A stretch of DNA of 64,000 nt from Ochrobactrum vermis (GCF_002975205.1 NZ_PCOC01000001.1:1240001-1304000); one strand, 5' to 3'; positions 49,654 through 57,298 are shown, counted from the first letter of the stretch. Translations and numbers: made by a program. The notes: generated from the letters alone by a model not told the origin.

Positions 49654-50354
49654 GGGACTCAAGAGACCGAGGCGCTTGGCCGATCGCGCGGCGGTTTCAC
49701 AACCAAGCTCCATGCCCGGTGCGATGCGAAAGGCCGACCGCTAGGCTTCGTCCTGACGCCCGGACAAACGCATGACACCCAAGGCTTCGCGCCTTTGTTC
49801 CGGATGATCTCCGACCGGATCGAGGCGTTCCTCGCCGACAAGGGGTACGACGCTGACGCCATTCGCGAAGAGATCGCCCGCGCCGATATCGAGGCCGTCA
49901 TTCCGACAAAGAGCAACAGACGCCAACCAATCCCGCACGACAAAGCCAAATACAAATGGCGCAATCAGATCGAGCGCCTCTTCAACAAGCTCAAGAACTG
50001 GCGACGGGTCGCAACCCGATACGACAAGACCAAGGAATCCTACCTCGGTTTCGTCGCAATCGCTGCAGTCAAACTATGGATACCCTTTGTCCACGAGCGC
50101 TAGTCAAAACGTCCATCGGGCAGGTGTTGGTCTTCATAGCCGTAATGACTGCCAGCCTTGCCGGTGATGATAATTACAACGTTATGGTTGGACGGAGTAA
50201 CGATGCCACCCTGTTGCTGGCCGGCAAACTGACCGTGGATGTCTTTCCGCCTATTATAATATCTGCCTACGACGAAGCCCCAAGTCATGCTTACCCCCCC
50301 GCGATGAAAGCCAGGGTTAAGCACTACAATATCATCGCGAAGTGTTCCAGACCG

Positions 50355-50564
50355 TCAGCAAGCCTGACGCCGCTCTTCTAGCGAGTTGAGCAAATCGCTC
50401 AGTTCCTTGGCATCGCGGTAGTTCATTCCTACCGCCTGCCGAACGCCCATCTCAACTGGCTTTTGAACTTGTTGATCAACCACTGACCAGGTGTCGTTTA
50501 TTCCGTTTGACGCTTTGTATCGTCCGCCGATGTGCCGCCCACCCTTCAATGTTGATCTGCTCAT
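50355..50564 (-). CDS. Small unknown protein upstream of the HNH gene (69 aa)
   Basis: Start at ATG 50564 with AAAGGA upstream. Residues 35-69 are helical (MNYRDAKELSDLLNSLEERR). It is divergent from the PrimPol gene and reads toward HNH. Confidence 0.45.
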   Translation of the reverse strand: MSRSTLKGGRHIGGRYKASNGINDTWSVVDQQVQKPVEMGVRQAVGMNYRDAKELSDLLNSLEERRQAC

Positions 50565-50599
50565 CCCAGTCCTTTCAAGGTTCGAATCGATTGAAATCT

Positions 50600-51907
50600 A
50601 TGATTACAGACATGGTTAACACATCGCAAGTTGCTGCCGTCGCAACAGACCCCATGCTCGAAGTTGCGCTGTCCTACACGGCGCGCAGCTGGCCTGTATT
50701 CCCATGCCGTGCCGCCGACGAAGAGTTCGTTGACGAGGACGGCATCATTGAAATTCTCGCCACCAAAACTCCGCTGACCTCAAATGGTTTCCGCGGCGCG
50801 ACGCTGAACGAGCGCATTGTGCGTGAGCTTTGGCGTCGTAATCCCGGTGCTATGATCGGCGTGCCAACTGGTGCACCTATTGGTGCTTGGGTGCTGGACA
50901 TCGACCCGAAGCATGGCGGGCCGGATACGCTCGCCGCATTGGAGGCCGAGCACGGCGCGTTGCCAGCCACGCTTACGGCCGAAACCACGAGCGGCGGACG
51001 GCATTACTTCTTCAAGCACAAGGCTGGCGTGCGCAATCGTGATGCACTGGGCGCTGGCATCGATGTTCGTGGTGACGGCGGCTATGTCATCGCGGCTGGC
51101 AGTGTGCCTGCTGTTGGCCAGCCTTACCGCTGGTTGGTCGATATGGAACCGGTTGACGCACCAGACTGGCTGCTGGAGCTTGTGTTGCCGCGATCTTACG
51201 ACAGCACGACCATGTACCAGGCGCCGTCGGTCTCGGGCACGATTAACGACCGATACGTGGAGCGCGCGGTACAGTCCGAGCTCGACGACCTCGCCATGGA
51301 GCCAATGGGCAACCGCAACAACCGCTTGAACGACGCGGCTTTCCGGATGGGAACGTTTGTTGGAGCTGGGGCATTGTCGGAATCCGAAGCGCGGGCCTTG
51401 TTGCAAGACGTGGCGCGCCGCTGGGGCAGGGACTTCCCGCGCTGCTGCAAGACGATCGACAACGGCTTGAAGGCGGGCAAGATGCATCCGCGTCAGGCTC
51501 CAGAAGCCGTCAATGACAATACCAAGCTCGTGGACATCACGCGCATGCTCGACAACGCGCGTGCGAAAGTTGATGAGCAGCGTGAACCCGAAGCACACAA
51601 CGACCTACCAGACGCAGCCGCCATCCAGCCTGCCGTTGAGGAGGTTCCCACCGACCAACCCATCCTCGCAGCTACGCCGTTCCAGTGGAAAGACCCGTCG
51701 ACCCTGCCACGCCGCGAGTTCGCCTTTGGGCGCCATTTCATCCGCAAGTATGTCTCGGTTAACGCAGCGCAAGGAAAAGGGAAGCGGGGCTTTGGATCCA
51801 CTTTTTTATTGCTGCGACCAATCTGGCGTGATGCCGTTCTTACCCATGATGCCGTATGTCCCCCCTGTATTAATAAACCAAACGCTGAAAATTGCGCACA
51901 GGACTAA
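50600..51907 (+). pseudogene. Bifunctional primase-polymerase (PrimPol), helicase part lost
   Basis: Start at ATG 50600. Residues 15-200 form the PrimPol domain: YTARSWPVFPCRA, MIGVPTGAPIGAWVLDIDPK (D-x-D), TSGGRHYFFKHKAG (catalytic His) and GIDVRGDGGYVIAAGS. A linker follows to RHFIRKYVSVNAAQG, where the helicase P-loop should begin; instead the frame changes to unrelated sequence at about 51770 and stops at 51907. The replication protein lacks its ATPase domain. Confidence 0.75.
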
Positions 51908-52012
51908 GAATACTGAGGCCGAGACGGTGATACGTGCTTTACGAGTTCTCCGCCTCAATAAGAGATAGACGCCTACGCCAACGGCAGCAGATGAAACATA
52001 GGCAGCAAACAT
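51806..52012 (-). CDS. Small membrane protein (68 aa)
   Basis: Start at ATG 52012 (AAGGG nine bases upstream on the minus strand). Two hydrophobic helices (about residues 3-19 and 28-47) with a basic RRRTRKAR loop between. It lies over the degraded end of the PrimPol frame. Function unknown. Confidence 0.42.
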   Translation of the reverse strand: MFAAYVSSAAVGVGVYLLLRRRTRKARITVSASVFLVLCAIFSVWFINTGGTYGIMGKNGITPDWSQQ

Positions 52013-52234
52013 ACACGACCCTTGTGGGAAAAAGGCGGAAGCCCACAAAAGACTTACAGCGCGCTATCGCTGCGTTCAATAGCACCGCTTTTTGTTCCTC
52101 GTAATGGATCACAACATGCATCACGAGAGTTCACACATCGCTAACCATAAGTGAATGGGCCGCCGATTGTCCGCCAACTTTTCGCCGCATGACAGTCGGC
52201 AAATGTCGCATCGGAATTCAACGGGAGACGAAAA

Positions 52235-52795
52235 ATGTCAATTGGTCGGAAAATCGGTGCCATTGGCCTTACGGCTGGCTTGGCCATTTCACTTAGCTTA
52301 CTGCCAGCTCTAACAGGGGCAATTCAATCTGATACCGCTTTCGCCAAGGGAGACGGCGGTGGCAATGGAGGAGGTAATGGCGGAGGCCACGGCGGCGGTC
52401 ACGGTGGTGGCCATGGAGGAAGCAAAGGCGGGAACTCCAGTCACGCAGGCAAAGGCGACTCGCACCGATCTTCTTCCGCTAAGTCGAGCCATCATAAATC
52501 GGGCTCAGTAACGAAGTCGAGCGTCACCAAGGCTAGCGTGACAAAAGACAAGAACACGCTCGGTCCGCTGAATGCCGCACATGCATCTGCGACTGCGCGG
52601 GCAAATGCAGCTCCGAATTCGGCTGTTGGCAGAATTGCATCCTACGAACAGGCACGAGATGGTGCACTGACGATTAGTGATCCAATTGAGAGAGAGCAGG
52701 CTCTGGATGAGGCCAAAGACCAGCTTGAAACGGCATTCAGCCGCACGATTTCAGAGAAAGAATTCTCCCAAATCGATAGTATGCTGGACGAATAA
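52235..52795 (+). CDS. Secreted Gly/His-rich protein (186 aa)
   Basis: A signal peptide (about residues 1-37, ending T-A-F-A) is followed by GGGNGGGNGGGHGGGHGGGH-type repeats, a Ser/Lys/His-rich middle and a helical C-terminal domain (NSAVGRIASYEQARDGALTI). The His-Gly repeats may bind metal. AACGGGAGACG precedes the start. It has its own terminator and looks like a cargo gene of element 2. Confidence 0.6.
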   Translation: MSIGRKIGAIGLTAGLAISLSLLPALTGAIQSDTAFAKGDGGGNGGGNGGGHGGGHGGGHGGSKGGNSSHAGKGDSHRSSSAKSSHHKSGSVTKSSVTKASVTKDKNTLGPLNAAHASATARANAAPNSAVGRIASYEQARDGALTISDPIEREQALDEAKDQLETAFSRTISEKEFSQIDSMLDE

Positions 52796-52820
52796 GACAG
52801 GCCTTGCAGTGGAAGGAACG

Positions 52821-52845
52821 CCCCCGCCATCGAGCGGGGGTTTTT
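52821..52845 (+). terminator. Intrinsic terminator after the Gly/His-rich gene
   Basis: CCCCCGC (52821-52827) pairs with GCGGGGG (52834-52840), followed by T5. Confidence 0.9.
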
Positions 52846-52896
52846 CATAAAGAGGAGATGCCAAGGCCATCAATTGGCTCTGATCGCCCCAGCGTG

Positions 52897-53043
52897 TTAA
52901 GCGCGTCGCAACCGCTCGCCGTTCGTTCCCTGCTGAATCTCCGCAGCAATGGCTTCCAAGGCTTTCAGGTCAGCGTCAGCATCGCTCACGAGGTCTTCTA
53001 TGCAGGAAACAGCGATAGCCAAAGCGGCGGCAAGATGTTGCAT
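52897..53043 (-). CDS. Small helical protein (48 aa)
   Basis: A minus-strand frame from ATG 53043 reading M-Q-H-L-A-A-A-L-A-I-A-V-S then an acidic helix ending G-E-R-L-R-R-A. Overlapping frames on the same strand make the choice uncertain. Unknown function. Confidence 0.38.
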   Translation of the reverse strand: MQHLAAALAIAVSCIEDLVSDADADLKALEAIAAEIQQGTNGERLRRA

Positions 53044-53168
53044 CTTCACTGACTCCGATGGACTCCAAAGCTTGGCCTATCGTCGCCTTTGTCTTTTTGC
53101 AGGCGATTAGCTGTCCCATAAATATATCAGCTATTTGCTTAATCATGCCGAGTGCAATCGCGACTATA

Positions 53169-53354
53169 TCAGCTCTTGGAATGTGTTTGTGAGGCCAACT
53201 CCAGCACCCATTTGAACGCCGCATCCCAAGACGACAGCGTTTCTCGCTGCCCGTTGACGCCATAGGCAACCCAGCTGTCTTGCTGGGCGCCGTCCTTCTC
53301 CGTCATGATGGTGCCTATACGAGTTCCACGGCTATCATGAACCGGGTAGATCAT
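53169..53354 (-). CDS. Small unknown phage-type protein (61 aa)
   Basis: Start at ATG 53354 with AGGAG seven bases upstream on the minus strand (the TTG at 53360 is too close to it). YPVHDSRGTRIGTIMTEKDG and WVAYGVNGQRETLSSWDAAF suggest a small beta-alpha protein of a type seen in rhizobial elements. No known function. Confidence 0.5.
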   Translation of the reverse strand: MIYPVHDSRGTRIGTIMTEKDGAQQDSWVAYGVNGQRETLSSWDAAFKWVLELASQTHSKS

Positions 53355-53576
53355 TGTCAAACTCCTAAACTCGAGTGGTCGCCTATTGGATATCCGTGGG
53401 CGTTACTAGCTGACGACTACACCTGCCGTGCTGGTGGCAGTTTAAGTTGGGGGTTTTTGTGGGTTTAGGCAAGGGCCAAAATATTGGTGTCGTGAACCAG
53501 GAGCCGCCGTCGCCGTCAAGGGAAAGTAAGCCTTGATACAGCCGCCTGTCACAATAAAAATACAACTTCTGATACT

Positions 53577-53721
53577 GCGAACTTCTTCTTGCGCACTTCT
53601 TGGAAAACCCTAAAAGAAGTTCGCAAATGCACGCTGCTTTTGGTGCGTAAGAGTTCTTATATAGAAACACACGCACAAAGCGCGCGGCGCGCAGTTCGCG
53701 TAATTTGAGAAGTGCGCACTT
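53577..53721. repeat. Inverted and direct repeats in an AT-rich gap, origin-like
   Basis: The 583 bases 53355-53937 hold no supported gene. GCGAACTTCTT (53577-53587) is inverted at 53614-53624 (AAGAAGTTCGC). GCGCACTTCTT (53591-53601) recurs as half of the palindrome AAGTGCGCACTT (53710-53721). AT-rich sequence lies between and beside them. This could be a replication origin or operator cluster for the element that carries the PrimPol. Confidence 0.4.
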
Positions 53722-53937
53722 TTCCTGATTTCGACCAATTCCAAAATACAACCTGCTTTGAGGATGGCGACAAGACGCCCCCGGTGAATGGTGTAACTGG
53801 AGGACCGCAAAGCGCCTTGCCCCGCGGCAAGGTAACGTCTCGCTTTTTGCCTGTCCATTAACACCACATTTATTGAGGCATTCCACATTCATCTTGCCGC
53901 TACCAACGGCATACCGCAATAAACACGAGGAGCACAC

Positions 53938-54075
53938 ATGGCACGCAACCGCATGCGCGCGCCTTCGTCTACGACGACAACCGTCACCAAAACCCAAACC
54001 GTCCGCATCAACGGCGCTCGCGTTAAGATCACCACAAAGGCCGAGAAGGTGACGACAAAGCCAGCCAGCCGCTAG
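53938..54075 (+). CDS. Small basic Thr-rich protein (45 aa)
   Basis: A strong ribosome site (CGAGGAG) precedes the ATG. The product starts MARNRMRAPSSTTTTVTKTQ and is strongly basic with no acidic patches, like a DNA- or RNA-binding peptide. It may be joined by frameshift to the next open frame. Confidence 0.48.
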   Translation: MARNRMRAPSSTTTTVTKTQTVRINGARVKITTKAEKVTTKPASR

Positions 54076-54254
54076 AATGGGAACTACAGGCGGCACAGGT
54101 GTCCGCGTTGCGCCGCCTGCCACAGTATCAGCGCCAGTTCCTGCTGGCCGGTGACATGAACGCCAGCAAGAGAGGCCCGCGGGCACAGGCCCAGGCAATC
54201 GCAACGGGAATGACCAGTGGCGAGCCGAAGCGGAAGGTGACGGAGGAGGTATGA
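54027..54254 (+). other. Open frame without a start (LEWELQAAQ frame)
   Basis: From 54072 the frame reads LEWELQAAQVSALRRLPQYQ, then FLLAGDMNASKRGPRAQAQA and a stop that overlaps the next ATG at 54251. It looks coding but has no ATG, GTG or TTG before its conserved-looking part. A frameshift from the 53938 gene, or a lost start, would explain it. Confidence 0.4.
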
Positions 54255-54558
54255 TGCCAAATATATTTACATAAACGTCCCCGCTGACTGGGCGCGCGTA
54301 CCTGACACGTTCAATCCTGGCCGCCCTTCCACCGTAACCTCCGATAGCGGTAGCACGAGCTATTACGAATTGCCAGCTGGCGCGACAGAGCTGAACGACC
54401 TGATTGAGTACAAAGGTATGTCCTTTGCGCTCGGCAACATCTTCAAGGCTTGCTATCGGTTCGGAGAGAAAGACGCGGCCAGCCGAATGTATGACTTGAA
54501 CAAAATCATATATTTCGCGGGTAGGTTGAAAGCGTTGGCGCAGGATAAGAAGACGTAA
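54251..54558 (+). pseudogene. DUF3310-like gene, frameshifted at codon 4
   Basis: GGAGGAGGT precedes ATG-ATG at 54251, but the frame stops after seven codons. One missing base near 54262 would lead into the long open frame YIYINVPADWARVPDTFNPG, ELNDLIEYKGMSFALGNIFK and FGEKDAASRMYDLNKIIYFA. The last part matches the DUF3310 pattern (E-x-x-D-x-I, G-N-x-x-K, K-D-x(n)-D-L-x-K) of phage nucleotide-metabolism-associated proteins. Confidence 0.55.
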
Positions 54559-54602
54559 TTCCCCTTTATGACGTCCTGCCCTTGATTACCCACTGGATTA
54601 TG

Positions 54603-54815
54603 TCATGAGTGATTACTATTGAGTCGGTACCATCCTCGAAATACCTTGATGTATGACGGCTCGTGCTTTCGGCTTAGCTTTACTGAATATTTGCGGAGAT
54701 GGATGGCAATCTGCTCCTTTCCAAGCTCCGGTAATGCACGCTGAACGCATCGCGCACTGAACGGCTCCCGCAGCGTCGTGTGTCTGATCGCATCCTCAAT
54801 ATGTGAGTGTTTCAT
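54603..54815 (-). CDS. Small basic protein (70 aa)
   Basis: Start at ATG 54815 with GGGGAAG upstream on the minus strand. The sequence (IEDAIRHTTLREPFSARCVQ, QIAIHLRKYSVKLSRKHEPS) is helical and basic, perhaps winged-helix. The longer frame upstream runs through strong hairpins and is unlikely to be translated. Confidence 0.5.
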   Translation of the reverse strand: MKHSHIEDAIRHTTLREPFSARCVQRALPELGKEQIAIHLRKYSVKLSRKHEPSYIKVFRGWYRLNSNHS

Positions 54816-54845
54816 TGTTCTTCCCCCATTACTGCCATCACTATA

Positions 54846-54990
54846 AAGCACGGCCCCGACGTCCTCTACAGACGTCGGGGCCGTGCTTGGCAAAGGTGAC
54901 TGTCCTTGCCGTGCACTATATTCGCTGAGCTTCGTACGCCCCAGCGAATAACTTGAAAAAGCCCTGCCGAGGGACGAGCTAGGCAGGGCT
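54846..54990. repeat. Three consecutive strong hairpins
   Basis: AAGCACGGCCCCGACGTC (54846-54863) pairs perfectly with 54871-54888 (18 bp, 7-base loop). TATTCGCTG (54919-54927) pairs with 54942-54950. AGCCCTGCC (54960-54968) pairs with 54982-54990 and on the minus strand is followed by five T, so it can end the 55092-55376 gene. The first two have no T-run and remain unexplained. Confidence 0.65.
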
Positions 54991-55091
54991 GCGTCAGCGA
55001 CGTTTCTAGTGGTGACAGAATTGCGCTGACGCGAGGTGGTATCGATGCATTCCGTGAAACTACGTTGAAGCAGATTTGTTCCCATCAACGG

Positions 55092-55376
55092 CTAGTCTGT
55101 GTTGGCTGCCTCAATGTTGGAGTTGGCTGCCGGGAAACTGTCGTACGGGTGGCGGAACTGATATTTTTGATGAGCCAGCCGGACAGCCAGTTCGGTGATG
55201 TAGCCGAGGTCGCGAAGCCCGCTCTCATAGAGCATGACAATTGTGCTGGACAAATCGACTGCAACATAGTCGAGCTCGCCCTCTTCAAGCTTGGCCGCTG
55301 CGTTCGAATAACAGCGCCTCATGAAATTGACTTCTTCGAGCGTGTATATACGGCTTGCTTCATTGAAAAACGGCAT
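55092..55376 (-). CDS. Unknown protein (94 aa)
   Basis: A strong GGAGGGAGG precedes ATG 55376 on the minus strand. Predicted helical (TLEEVNFMRRCYSNAAAKLE, SSTIVMLYESGLRDLGYITE). A hairpin terminator follows at 54960-54990. No family recognised. Confidence 0.52.
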   Translation of the reverse strand: MPFFNEASRIYTLEEVNFMRRCYSNAAAKLEEGELDYVAVDLSSTIVMLYESGLRDLGYITELAVRLAHQKYQFRHPYDSFPAANSNIEAANTD

Positions 55377-55545
55377 AGATAGCCTCCCTCCAGTTGTGAA
55401 CCAAAGTAAAAGCCGTTGCGGCGTTCATTCGTGTGATAATGGTTAATGCATAACAGCCGAGAAAGTTTCTGAGAAACTTCCCGTATGACGCGGCTTACTC
55501 GGGATGGCAGGCGACTGCATTGTGGGCTGGTAGTAAGTGACCGGC

Positions 55546-56112
55546 TTAGAACAAACTTGCCTGCTCTTTCTTATTATCATTGCTTGGTGTGAGGTCGATC
55601 AGATCAGCATCGGGCAGGGGTTTTTGCATTTCCTTGGCTTCATCCCATGGAGCGCGTAGCCAAGTGTCGATCTCCTCCGTGGTTCGGAGTATGACCGGCA
55701 TTGCCTTCGGGTGAACTGGCTTCATGACAGCATTCGGCTCGGTCGTGAGACCCCCGAAGATATCGACCTCGACCGGCCGGCCCTTCCTTTTTCTTCCGTA
55801 CACCCTTCCAGCTTGTCCAGATGCCAGCGAATGCGAAAAGCGGCTTCTCTTCATTGAGAGCGAACCAGTGAAGCGGCTTTCGTTTGGTCTTCGGGTCCGG
55901 TTCCTGCCCGTATTCGGAGAAGGATGTAGCAGGAACAACGCATCGGCTTTGAAATAGGTATGCGTTCCGTATTTGCGTTGAAGCCTCTCTTTATCGATCG
56001 ATCCGATGTGGCCGCAGCGGCAACAGAAACCGTATAGCTCGTACCACTTAAACAGGTCCATTATCCGGGTCGATACCGGCATTTCGGTCAGGTAAAGCGG
56101 GCGCGATTTCAT
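55546..56112 (-). pseudogene. Chimera: Cys-rich gene start fused to a broken SRAP gene
   Basis: From ATG 56112 the first 57 residues (MKSRPLYLTEMPVSTRIMDL, then YGFCCRCGHIGSID) belong to a small zinc-knuckle protein. At about 55950 the sequence switches into SRAP DNA matching 34486-34900, first in the wrong frame (S-E-Y-G-Q-E-P-D region read as P-N-T-G-R-N-R), then after an indel near 55790 in the right frame (VEVDIFGGLTTEPNAV, HPKAMPVILRTTEEIDTWLR to the end). The catalytic N-terminus of SRAP is absent. Almost certainly a deletion remnant. Confidence 0.72.
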
Positions 56113-56180
56113 CGATCAAAGTACGTCTCCCACGGCTTGGAATTCTTGTTCGTTGGGTCACAGGGTACACCGCCATATAA

Positions 56181-56408
56181 TTAGATGAACTCCTGCTGGC
56201 CTTCGACGGTCTGGAATTTCACAATCCAGAAATGATGACCTTCATGATACTGACGGCCGTGCAAGCGGTAGGCGCCCAGCCGATGTTCATCTGCGATCAC
56301 TTCCAGAAGCCTTCTGCGTAGTTCATCGGTGAGATACAAAACCACCTGGAACAGGTATTCCTTATTGATCAGCGTCTTCGGAGGCTCGCCACGGGATCTG
56401 CCACTCAT
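56181..56408 (-). CDS. Unknown protein of SOS unit 2 (75 aa)
   Basis: Follows MNAVAQ copy 2 with an ATGA overlap (56405-56408). YLFQVVLYLTDELRRRLLEV and RLHGRQYHEGHHFWIVKF suggest an alpha/beta fold. No equivalent is present in the 35-36 kb operon. Confidence 0.48.
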   Translation of the reverse strand: MSGRSRGEPPKTLINKEYLFQVVLYLTDELRRRLLEVIADEHRLGAYRLHGRQYHEGHHFWIVKFQTVEGQQEFI

Positions 56409-56602
56409 TTCACGAACACCGTCGGTTTCCAGCCTCGCGCAAAGCCCATCGACATAGCCATACTGGCGTATTCGATCTCTTTAACGAGAAAATCCCGATC
56501 TTTCAGAAGCGTCTCTATCGCAGCCCGCGCATCGCCGTTGTGGTAGGTGAGAACCAATTCAATTTCGTCGTCGTATTCATTTTCCTGCGCAACCGCATTC
56601 AT
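56405..56602 (-). CDS. MNAVAQ-family small protein, copy 2 (65 aa)
   Basis: Nearly identical to the protein at 35895-36092; differences include YHNGDARAAIETLLKDRDFL and the C-terminal KPTVFVK. Start at ATG 56602, with a LexA box 84 bases upstream. It heads a degraded copy of the SRAP cassette. Confidence 0.65.
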   Translation of the reverse strand: MNAVAQENEYDDEIELVLTYHNGDARAAIETLLKDRDFLVKEIEYASMAMSMGFARGWKPTVFVK

Positions 56603-56685
56603 TGTCCTGCTCCGAGTGAAGCAGACACACACGCCGCCAAGCATGTCTGGATTTCATCAGCGTCGCTCGCTGATGTTCCTAAAAT

Positions 56686-56700
56686 GTTCTCATCTGAATT
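56686..56700 (-). promoter_or_regulatory. LexA (SOS) box 2
   Basis: GTTC-CTAAAAT-GTTC, an exact GTTC-N7-GTTC operator, upstream of MNAVAQ copy 2. The 254 bases from here to 56954 hold no supported gene. Confidence 0.72.
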
Positions 56701-56954
56701 GAGAGACAATCGCTATCTTGAAGCTGTGGAAACCCGGTGGATTGTCTGTGGATTTCCTGTGCGTTTTCATGGCTCGCTCAACAAACGACCGTCTTCTGCC
56801 AAATGCCATCGCCAAAAGGCTTGTCGCCATGTCTCCGCATGAAAGCGCTCATGCACCTCTCTGTAGGAAAGCTGAACACGCAGAAGCCTATTCCAGACTT
56901 GCGAGCCATACGATGAGGCAATCTGGCGCCGAGCCGATCTGCATCACGATGAAC

Positions 56955-57017
56955 CTAGCGACGCGCAAACTTCAGCGCGTAAGTTTCGGGGAGGGCAACC
57001 TGGTACGTTTTCATCAT
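56955..57017 (-). CDS. 20-aa peptide coupled to MNAVAQ copy 3
   Basis: A short frame (M-M-K-T-Y-Q-V-A-L-P-E-T-Y) whose ATG-ATG overlaps the stop of the gene before it. It ends at TAG after 20 codons and may be the start of a gene that was truncated. Confidence 0.3.
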   Translation of the reverse strand: MMKTYQVALPETYALKFARR

Positions 57018-57199
57018 GCTGCCCTCTTAAAAAAATCGACAAGTTGGCCATGGGTGACCGCAAGTCGCGAAAGCTCGACTTCGCGAACAAGAAAGTCGCG
57101 GTCCTTCAAAAGCGCCTCGATTGCGGCGTGCACGTCTCCGCCGTGATAGGCGAGAACTTCCTCGATTTCAGCTTCATAGCTTTGGACAAGAGCGTTCAT
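57014..57199 (-). CDS. MNAVAQ-family small protein, copy 3 (61 aa, diverged)
   Basis: Start at ATG 57199. Shares the core YHGGDVHAAIEALLKDRDFL with copies 1 and 2 but has a different C-terminus (VTHGQLVDFFKRAA). LexA box 3 lies only 24 bases upstream, overlapping the promoter region. It is the outermost gene of element 2, about 190 bp from attR. Confidence 0.62.
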   Translation of the reverse strand: MNALVQSYEAEIEEVLAYHGGDVHAAIEALLKDRDFLVREVELSRLAVTHGQLVDFFKRAA

Positions 57200-57222
57200 G
57201 GTTTTCTCCTGTTTCAATATGT

Positions 57223-57237
57223 GTTCTTATTTTGTTC
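57223..57237 (-). promoter_or_regulatory. LexA (SOS) box 3
   Basis: GTTC-TTATTTT-GTTC, exact GTTC-N7-GTTC, immediately upstream of MNAVAQ copy 3 and 155 bp from attR. Confidence 0.75.
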
Positions 57238-57282
57238 TCATTGGCGCTCGTCGTTAAGTATCGAATTTCGGACAGGGGTTAC

Positions 57283-57298
57283 AGGTTCAATTGCACCT
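57283..57298. repeat. Near-palindrome inside the right end of element 2
   Basis: AGGTTCAATTGCACCT differs by one base from the perfect palindrome at 42507-42522. Confidence 0.45.

Larger units (their letters stand above)
47714..50100 (+). mobile_element. IS5-family (IS427-like) element, interrupted
   Basis: Terminal inverted repeats GCGCTCGTGGACAAAGG at 47714 and CCTTTGTCCACGAGCGC ending at 50100 are perfect. Both ends are flanked by TA (47712-47713 and 50101-50102). Its transposase gene is split by an IS110-family element at about 48113-49653. Confidence 0.88.
47780..50103 (+). pseudogene. IS5-family transposase, split by IS110
   Basis: The 5' part from TTG 47780 (GGAGG five bases upstream) reads LTDEEWAVISPLLPAESGRG, NRRYFEGMLWMARTGAQWRH and MIDSTVVRAHHCAVGIK (first Asp). 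After the inserted IS the frame continues GTQETEALGRSRGGFTTKLH, GYDADAIREEIA and QIERLFNKLKNWRRVATRYD to the TAG at 50101-50103, whose last bases come from the flank. Confidence 0.78.
47084..50288 (-). pseudogene. HNH restriction-type endonuclease, split by nested IS elements
   Basis: The N-terminal part starts at ATG 50288 (MTWGFVVGRYYNRRKDIHGQ) and runs to D-G-R-F-D at 50103. The C-terminal part resumes at 47713 with YYGEGQVGDMEMVRGNKAIR. Removing the IS and one TA copy joins them in frame into about 271 residues: an SRA-like/McrA-type N-terminal domain, then HNH with CEGCCCQASFLRINGQPYLE, PHHIRRVSDGGPDD and CPTCHRKVHHG. Such enzymes cut modified foreign DNA; this copy is disrupted. Confidence 0.78.

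Noticed and set aside
52976-53146. Minus-strand frame starting M-I-K-Q-I-A-D-I-F-M
   Set aside because: Overlaps the 48-aa frame and lacks a clear ribosome site; the two cannot be separated from sequence alone and the shorter one has the better ending.
53383-54204. 273-codon minus-strand frame
   Set aside because: Arg/Cys/Leu-rich shadow composition, runs through repeats and the antisense of the 53938 gene.
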